This document shows, in pieces, positions 36,401-41,129 of a stretch of 41,129 nt of DNA (positions within the stretch are counted from its first letter, which is position 1; every line of letters begins with the position of its first letter). The DNA lies in NCBI GenBank assembly GCA_905221605.1, contig CAJNDS010002711.1:267501-308629 (forward strand), given 5' to 3'. A program made the position numbers and the translations under genes. A model generated the notes under the pieces. That model made no database searches and had not been told where the DNA came from. It was given only the letters and a program-made list of their open reading frames with translations. The stretch is from Symbiodinium natans. Its lineage: Eukaryota; Sar; Dinophyceae; Suessiales; Symbiodiniaceae.

Positions 36401-39400
36401 CTAAACCCTAAACCCTAAACCCTAAACCCTGGCCATTCTAAGCAGGGCCACCTGCCAGCTCTGCGAAGTGCTGGTACAGTGGGATACCTCATCGGCTGGC
36501 GGCTCTTTGAACAGAGATGGGTTGGGATGTTCCCCCCTAAGGGTTTAGGGTTTGGGGGAACTGAGCTCCATTGCGGCGCTTCAGGAAAGGAACCCGATCC
36601 CCCCACCCACACGACGTCGACGCGGAATGCCGCCCTTTGACCCTCATCTCTACACCCTAAACCCTCAACTAAACCCTAAACCCTTTTGAACCCGTTGCAA
36701 CAGGCTTCTGAGGGCTGCGCCTGGCAGCGTTCCTAAACCCTAAACCCTGTTGAGCCCTAAACCCCTTTATAAACCCCAAACCCTAAACCCTAAAGACCCT
36801 AAACCTCGCAAAGCTCCAAACCGCAGGCGGAGATGCCCTTGGCCACAGCTGCAGCCTTGGCTGCTGCCATGGACACCTGGGAGGTTCGTCGGACTCATGT
36901 GGGTCAGCTTTGAGGGTTTTTCCCCTTGCGCAGGACTTCTAAGATGGTACATATGTACATAGAAATATATATATATATATATATATGTATATGATATATG
37001 TATATGATACATGTGCATCCATATAGATATGTTTCTAGAAATTTCGGCACCTGTATTCAGCTAATGAGCCAATGTTGAGGGCATGCCGCCTTGTGTGGGG
37101 GCACGTGTAGGCTCCCGATGTGCTACTGCCACCAGGACGCCCCGAGGATGGCGTTAGCGCCGAGCTTGCTCTTGTTGGGGGTGCCATCCTAAGTGAAGAC
37201 TTATGGGGTTTAGGGTTTAGGGTTTAGGGTTTAGGGTTTAGGGGCGTCAACACTCGGCGGCAAAACCAGCAAGCAGCCCGAGCAAGTCTTGGCCACGGTT
37301 CGCTACCAGCCCCAAAAACCCTTGAAGCCCTAAGCAAACTCGCACGGCGTCGAGCGCAATCATCTTCTCATCCAGCTCCTTCTGCTTTGACACGTCAAAG
37401 CCCTTGAGCTCCGAGGTAAGAACCTGGACTTGGGCTTCTCAAAAAACAAGCGACACGCTCCTGAAGTTCCCCTCCTTCTGCACACTCCGCCTTAAGAGCA
37501 TCTTAGAACCCTCATGATCGCGTCATTATTTAGGGGGTTCACCGCTCAAACTCGGACCAGCCTGGCGAGGCTCGAGCTCCCGTTTCTACGCAAGAATGGG
37601 CGTATGTTGCCATTGCAAAAGAGTTAAGGGTTTAGGGTTTAGGGTTTCATGCTTCTTGACATCTGGACACAGGCTTTCATCTCCAACTCTTGCTTCGCGT
37701 GCTACCTGGGCCACGAAATTCTAAGCCCTGAAGCCCCAAAACCCTGAAATACGATCCCCTCTTCTTGGGGCCGCAGTATGATATAGGGAGGAACCCGTAA
37801 CCCTGGCACTCCGGGGCACCGTGTTCACAGACTCCACGGCCTTCAAGACGCCTTCCCACGGAAGGCATGGGGCATGGAATTCTCTGAACTTCAATATAAG
37901 GTTTTACGCATGAAGACCCAAGTGCCCCCCTTTCATAGGGCTTAGATGAATCCGAGTCCTAAACGGGTTTCAGAGGCAAATACCCTTATGGGGTGCGGCA
38001 TGATGAGCTTCTTCCCACTGGCAGAACCCTTGTGTCCATGACCCAGCACTGGAGCTCACGACTCCTAGCACAGGTTGCTTTCTGAGCCTCAGATGAAAGG
38101 TCTTACGCCTCTGTCCTGCTCCCTTCACCTTCGCCGCACATCGCCTCTTTTGCTAGGGCAAATAGGCACTCCCCAAAACCGTCCCAGGACCCCTAAACCC
38201 TAAAGCCCATACCCGAGACTACCAACCAAAACTCCTAAAACTCAACGACAAGGCCTTTCCCCAGGTAGCGTGCTTTGTCTCCGTCCCGAAGCTCACAGGC
38301 CTTGCATCAGGCTTGGGGATTTACAATGATACTACAATGAAAAAACCAACATAATACAAGAATGATATACTTCTAACACAATAAAGATACGATTCTAACA
38401 GAATAAACATAATACGAGAATATTGCAAGAATATATTAGTGAGGCACGCTCGGAGACCTATCGTGTGAAAGCCTACACGGACTACCACCAACCCTAAAGG
38501 ATTTTATGGTTCCCAGGAATGATAGTGGTATGACTCGAGCGTTAGGGTTCATCTGGTCCCCAAGGTTAGAACCCCTTTTACAACGAGCTTCCTGCCCAAC
38601 CCGTAACCCCTCCTACTTCCGATGATAGCGGACACTGTCACACACAACTGTCCAGTTTGCAGGCAATTGAACAGAGTTTGCTAAGACCTCTAAACCCTAC
38701 ACCCTACACCCAAACCCTAAACCCTAAACCCTAAGCCCTAAGCCCTAAACCCTAAATCCTAAACCTTCCTAAGACCGCCAAAAAACCTGAAGGCCTCGCC
38801 TCGTGAACGCCCGTAGAAGCGCCGCTGGGCACCGCCGCGGTAACGGTGACTCCTCCCTCGGTGGTGAGGTCGACCTGCAAGGGTTTAGGGTTTAGGGTTT
38901 AGGGTTTAGGGTTGCCCTTAATTAAGGAATATCAATATACCATAATTTATGTAGGGATCTTCAACATGATTTACCTGCAAGGGGGTACATGTGCCCTCAG
39001 TTAACGAATATTAGTTTGATTTAAGTAAGGAATATTAGTATACCTATTAATTAAGGAATATTCAAATAAAGGGATCCTGAATATGATTGAAGAGTTTTTT
39101 GGTGTACTCCTTAACTAGGGGATATGGGGCTCTTTGGGTGTACCCATCATGAACTGGATCACATTGTTCGGGAGGTGGCTCTGAAATCTGATGACATGCT
39201 CTTTCTTGTGAGTTGAAAAACTGGAGTTTGGGCTGCCAACCCCAATATAAAAGACAGTGACAGGTGGGAACCAAATTTGTCAAAGACTGTGATTGACATG
39301 AATTGCGGGCCCTACCTCCACGGTAGGGTTGCCACGGGAGTCCAGGATCTCGCGTCCCTTCAGCGCCTGTTCGGGGTCAGGGTTGATTTTGGGTTTAGGC

Positions 39401-40463
39401 TTTGGGGGTACTTAGGGTTTTTGAGGGCTCTTTCGGATGAGGGTTCTTTAGGTTAATGTAAACATGTATACGGCTCTTTAAGATTTAGGGTTGAGGGCCT
39501 GTGAAGTGGGTCACACAAGGAGACCGCTCACCCCAACACAACACGCCGCCCGCGCCTTCTGTTGAAAACCAAAGGGTAGTTACATGGTCCTTTCATATGG
39601 CCCGTTACCTTCTCTAAAGCCGCCCGAAATTAAGCCGCCTCTCTCCACCTCCCTTTCGTGTTGGGCCAGGGGGGATTCAACCCCAGGTTGGCCCGCCTCC
39701 TTTTGGTTCTTTTCTTCTATTCTTCGCTCGTTCTCTCTATCTCTGTCTCTCTCTCTCTGTCTGTCTCTCTCTCTCTGTCTCTCTCGACGTCTCCCAAAGG
39801 CCTTTTCGGTCACCCTCAACCCTGAACCATACAACCCTGCACCCGATGAACCAAATTGAACCCTATGAGCTCTATGAGCCCTATGAACCCGGTGAACCCT
39901 ATGCGCCCTAAGCACCCCATACACGCACAACTTATAATAAAACCCTTCAACCTTAAACCCTAAAAAACTCAAAACCCAAAAACCTGAAACCTTCAACCCT
40001 ATAAACCATCTAAGCCCTATACACCGCTCCCTGGTAGACCTTATAATCACCTGGGCCCAGCCTTAACCCTATGAATTCTATGAACCCGATGAAACCCTAA
40101 GAACCTGCTGAGCTCAATAAACCGGGATGCCCCCCCCCCCCATACCAACAGTCCTTGGTAGGGCTTCTACTAGAGAGGGTACCGATGAAGGACTGCTAGT
40201 AAAAGGGGGAACATCCCAACCTATAAAACCTTGTATTGTAACAAGCTATAAAACCCCATGAAAACCGTTACAATCATGATATTGATACTATGTGTTAATC
40301 ATATTCTTCATAGTACTTATATAGATATCAAAAAATTGTGGTCATCACCTGGGGGCCCAGCCTTGATCTTGAAGAGACCGGCCGAGACCGCTTCCACCGC
40401 CGCGGAGACGTCGCTCGCACCCGTGGCCTTCAGCGCTTCCTGAGCATCGGAGGACGACTTCAT
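27425..40463 (-). CDS. ENO: Enolase (2-phosphoglycerate hydratase), 25 exons, complete
   Basis: Glycolytic enzyme interconverting 2-phosphoglycerate and phosphoenolpyruvate. Exons in transcript order: 40463-40362, 39366-39316, 38874-38800, 38300-38255, 37851-37820, 37423-37352, 37188-37141, 36876-36837, 36487-36452, 36069-36029, 35677-35631, 35077-35041, 34641-34583, 34019-33982, 33683-33622, 33010-32954, 32473-32429, 31954-31862, 31605-31537, 30853-30791, 30102-30071, 29586-29541, 28574-28503, 27771-27682, 27490-27425 (TGA). The total is 1419 bp, in frame at every junction, giving 472 aa against about 430-445 for the family. Seen: [12 protein letters not shown] (exon 2), SGAST loop (68-72), SHAG His188, GAECYH Glu217, GDEGG Glu240, IGMDV Asp274, [11 protein letters not shown] Glu327, GDDLTVTN (353-360), LLLKVNQ Lys379, SHRSGETED (406-414) and GQIKTG Lys430. 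These match the known catalytic and Mg sites. Residues 1-40 are an extension. The ATG at 40463 is the first in-frame Met, but a further upstream exon cannot be excluded. The end of exon 17 is ambiguous by 6 bp (32429 or 32435). There is no plant/apicomplexan-type insert between LDGT and KSKLGANA. A cytosolic role is inferred. Confidence 0.97.
28951..29054 (+). repeat. G-rich (GGGAGG)n purine tract
   Basis: About 100 bp of almost pure purine on the plus strand with G runs up to about 16, in enolase intron 22. Such tracts can form triplex or G-quadruplex structures; this is inferred from composition only. Confidence 0.9.
29920..30026. mobile_element. Short inverted-repeat element, family B
   Basis: Left end CTTGGGGACAAAATGAAC and right end GGGCTAATTTGGTCCCCAAG are inverted repeats. 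It lies in enolase intron 21, about 45 bp from the exon 30102-30071. Confidence 0.75.
30143..30305. repeat. (TACA/TGCA)n microsatellite
   Basis: Alternating ACATACATGCAT units over about 160 bp in enolase intron 20; a weaker AT/GTAT tract follows at 30605-30735 in the same intron. Confidence 0.93.
32891..32942 (-). repeat. (CCCTAAA)n at the 5' end of enolase intron 16
   Basis: Seven perfect units start 12 bp below the exon 33010-32954, so the pre-mRNA reads donor GTGCGC and then TTTAGGG repeats. This is the clearest case of the intron-start pattern. Confidence 0.95.
33019..33260 (+). repeat. 63-bp tandem repeat, four copies, in enolase intron 15
   Basis: The core GAGGAGCTTGCCACAGCACG starts at 33025, 33088, 33151 and 33214, an exact 63-bp period. 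Each unit also carries TTTCGGG, TGTAGGG and TTTAGGG heptamers; the last copy has TTTAGGG in place of TTTCGGG. It sits just upstream (transcript sense) of the acceptor of the exon at 33010. Confidence 0.95.
36377..36430 (-). repeat. (CCCTAAA)n at the 5' end of enolase intron 9
   Basis: About seven units just below the exon 36487-36452, reading TTTAGGG in transcript sense after the GT donor. TTTAGGG-type repeats lie on the opposite side of that exon (36538-36556). Confidence 0.95.
37206..37243 (+). repeat. (TTTAGGG)n at the 3' end of enolase intron 6
   Basis: Five units just above the exon 37188-37141, reading CCCTAAA in transcript sense before the acceptor of a GA-AG intron. Confidence 0.93.
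39713..39786 (+). repeat. (TCTC/TCTG)n tract in enolase intron 1
   Basis: Pyrimidine-rich microsatellite about 350 bp upstream of the exon 39366-39316 in transcript sense (it reads GAGA on the transcript). Confidence 0.88.
40124..40217. mobile_element. Short inverted-repeat element, family D
   Basis: It starts GGGATGCCCC and ATACCAACAGTCCTT and ends AAGGACTGCTAGTAAAAGGG then GGAACATCCC, a long inverted repeat over 94 bp. It lies in enolase intron 1. Left-end copies recur at 27816-27845 and 27946-27967 (GGGATGTTCCCCCTTATACT). Confidence 0.75.
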
Positions 40464-40468
40464 GGGTA

Positions 40469-41129
40469 CTTACAACCCCACTCCTAAGTCTACTTATGAC
40501 TTATAACCTGTTTAATGCTTGCAACCCCAACTCTAAGTCTACTTATGACTTATAACCTGTTTAATGCTTGCAACCCCAACTCTAAGTCTACTTATGACTT
40601 ATAACCTGTTTAATGCTTGCAACCCCAACTCTAAGTCTACTTATGACTTATAACCTGTTTAATGCTTGCAACCCCAACTCTAAGTCTACTTATGACTTAT
40701 AACCTGCTTTAATGCTTGCAACCCCAACTCTAAGTCTACTTATGACTTATAACCTGTTTAATGCTTGCAACCCCAACTCTAAGTCTACTTATGACTTATA
40801 ACCTGTTTAATGCTTGCAACCCCAACTCTAAGTCTACTTATGACTTATAACCTGTTTAATGCTTGCAACCCCAACTCTAAGTCTACTTATGACTTATAAC
40901 CTGTTTAATGCTTGCAACCCCAACTCTAAGTCTACTTATGACTTATAACCTGCTTAATGCTTGCAACCCCAACTCTAAGTCTACTTATGACTTATAACCT
41001 GTTTAATGCTTGCAACCCCAACTCTAAGTCTACTTATGACTTATAACCTGTTTAATGCTTGCAACCCCAACTCTAAGTCTACTTATGACTTATAACCTGT
41101 TTAATGCTTGCAACCCCAACTCTAAGTCT
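40469..41129 (+). repeat. 49-bp satellite array, about 13.5 copies, continuing past the window
   Basis: Unit (split): TTATAACCTGTTTAATGCTT, GCAACCCCAACTCTAAGTCT, ACTTATGAC. Copies are almost identical; one unit carries an extra base (CTGCTTTAATG near 40706) and a few have CTGCTTAATG. The first, degenerate unit starts within 10 bp of the enolase ATG, so the array lies immediately 5' of the gene on its strand. Near-perfect homogeneity suggests recent amplification. Confidence 0.98.

Noticed and set aside
40469-41129. CRISPR array
   Set aside because: The 49-bp units repeat head to tail with no variable spacers, and the DNA is eukaryotic.
1-41129. Plant nuclear DNA, suggested by the TTTAGGG telomere type
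   Set aside because: Plant genes use GT-AG almost exclusively. The frequent GC and GA donors with AG|G acceptors fit dinoflagellates instead; a chromerid cannot be fully excluded.

Overview
This window looks like nuclear DNA of a dinoflagellate, or a very close alveolate relative. Two genes can be reconstructed exon by exon, both on the minus strand. Of their 36 introns, only 9 start with GT, while 19 start with GC and 8 with GA, and every acceptor is AG followed by G. Donor sites that tolerate GC and GA, with an AG|G acceptor, are a known dinoflagellate hallmark. The DNA is also saturated with plant-type telomere-like heptamers (TTTAGGG / CCCTAAA and variants such as TTTCGGG, TTTGGGG and TTTATAGGG) in short interstitial blocks. 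Genes consist of tiny exons (26-115 bp) separated by introns of about 160-1050 bp, so a six-frame ORF scan does not find them.

Right part (27.4-40.5 kb, minus strand): a complete enolase gene in 25 exons. The spliced CDS is 1419 bp (472 aa), in frame throughout, with all catalytic and metal-binding positions present and an N-terminal extension of about 40 aa. Just upstream of its first ATG a 49-bp satellite (about 13.5 copies) runs to the window edge.

Middle (11.8-19.8 kb, minus strand): a calcineurin-like metallophosphoesterase of the MPPED/UPF0046 type in at least 13 exons (251 aa, 5' end incomplete). All five metal-site motifs lie in order on successive exons. Two possible upstream exons lie at 23.0-23.5 kb. 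A 1.5-kb G/T-rich microsatellite (20.07-21.60 kb) sits 5' of it. The two recognised genes are co-oriented, as expected for dinoflagellate gene clusters.

Left part (1-11.8 kb) and 23.5-27.4 kb: telomere-like blocks, microsatellites, short inverted-repeat elements and several exon-like islands with open frames on both strands. I recognise no protein there and cannot settle the strand.

Main novelty: most exons are bracketed by CCCTAAA-type tracts on the left and TTTAGGG-type tracts on the right (plus strand). Each intron therefore tends to begin with TTTAGGG-like repeats and end with CCCTAAA-like repeats in transcript sense, and could fold on itself. At least four families of short inverted-repeat elements also sit in introns and flanks.
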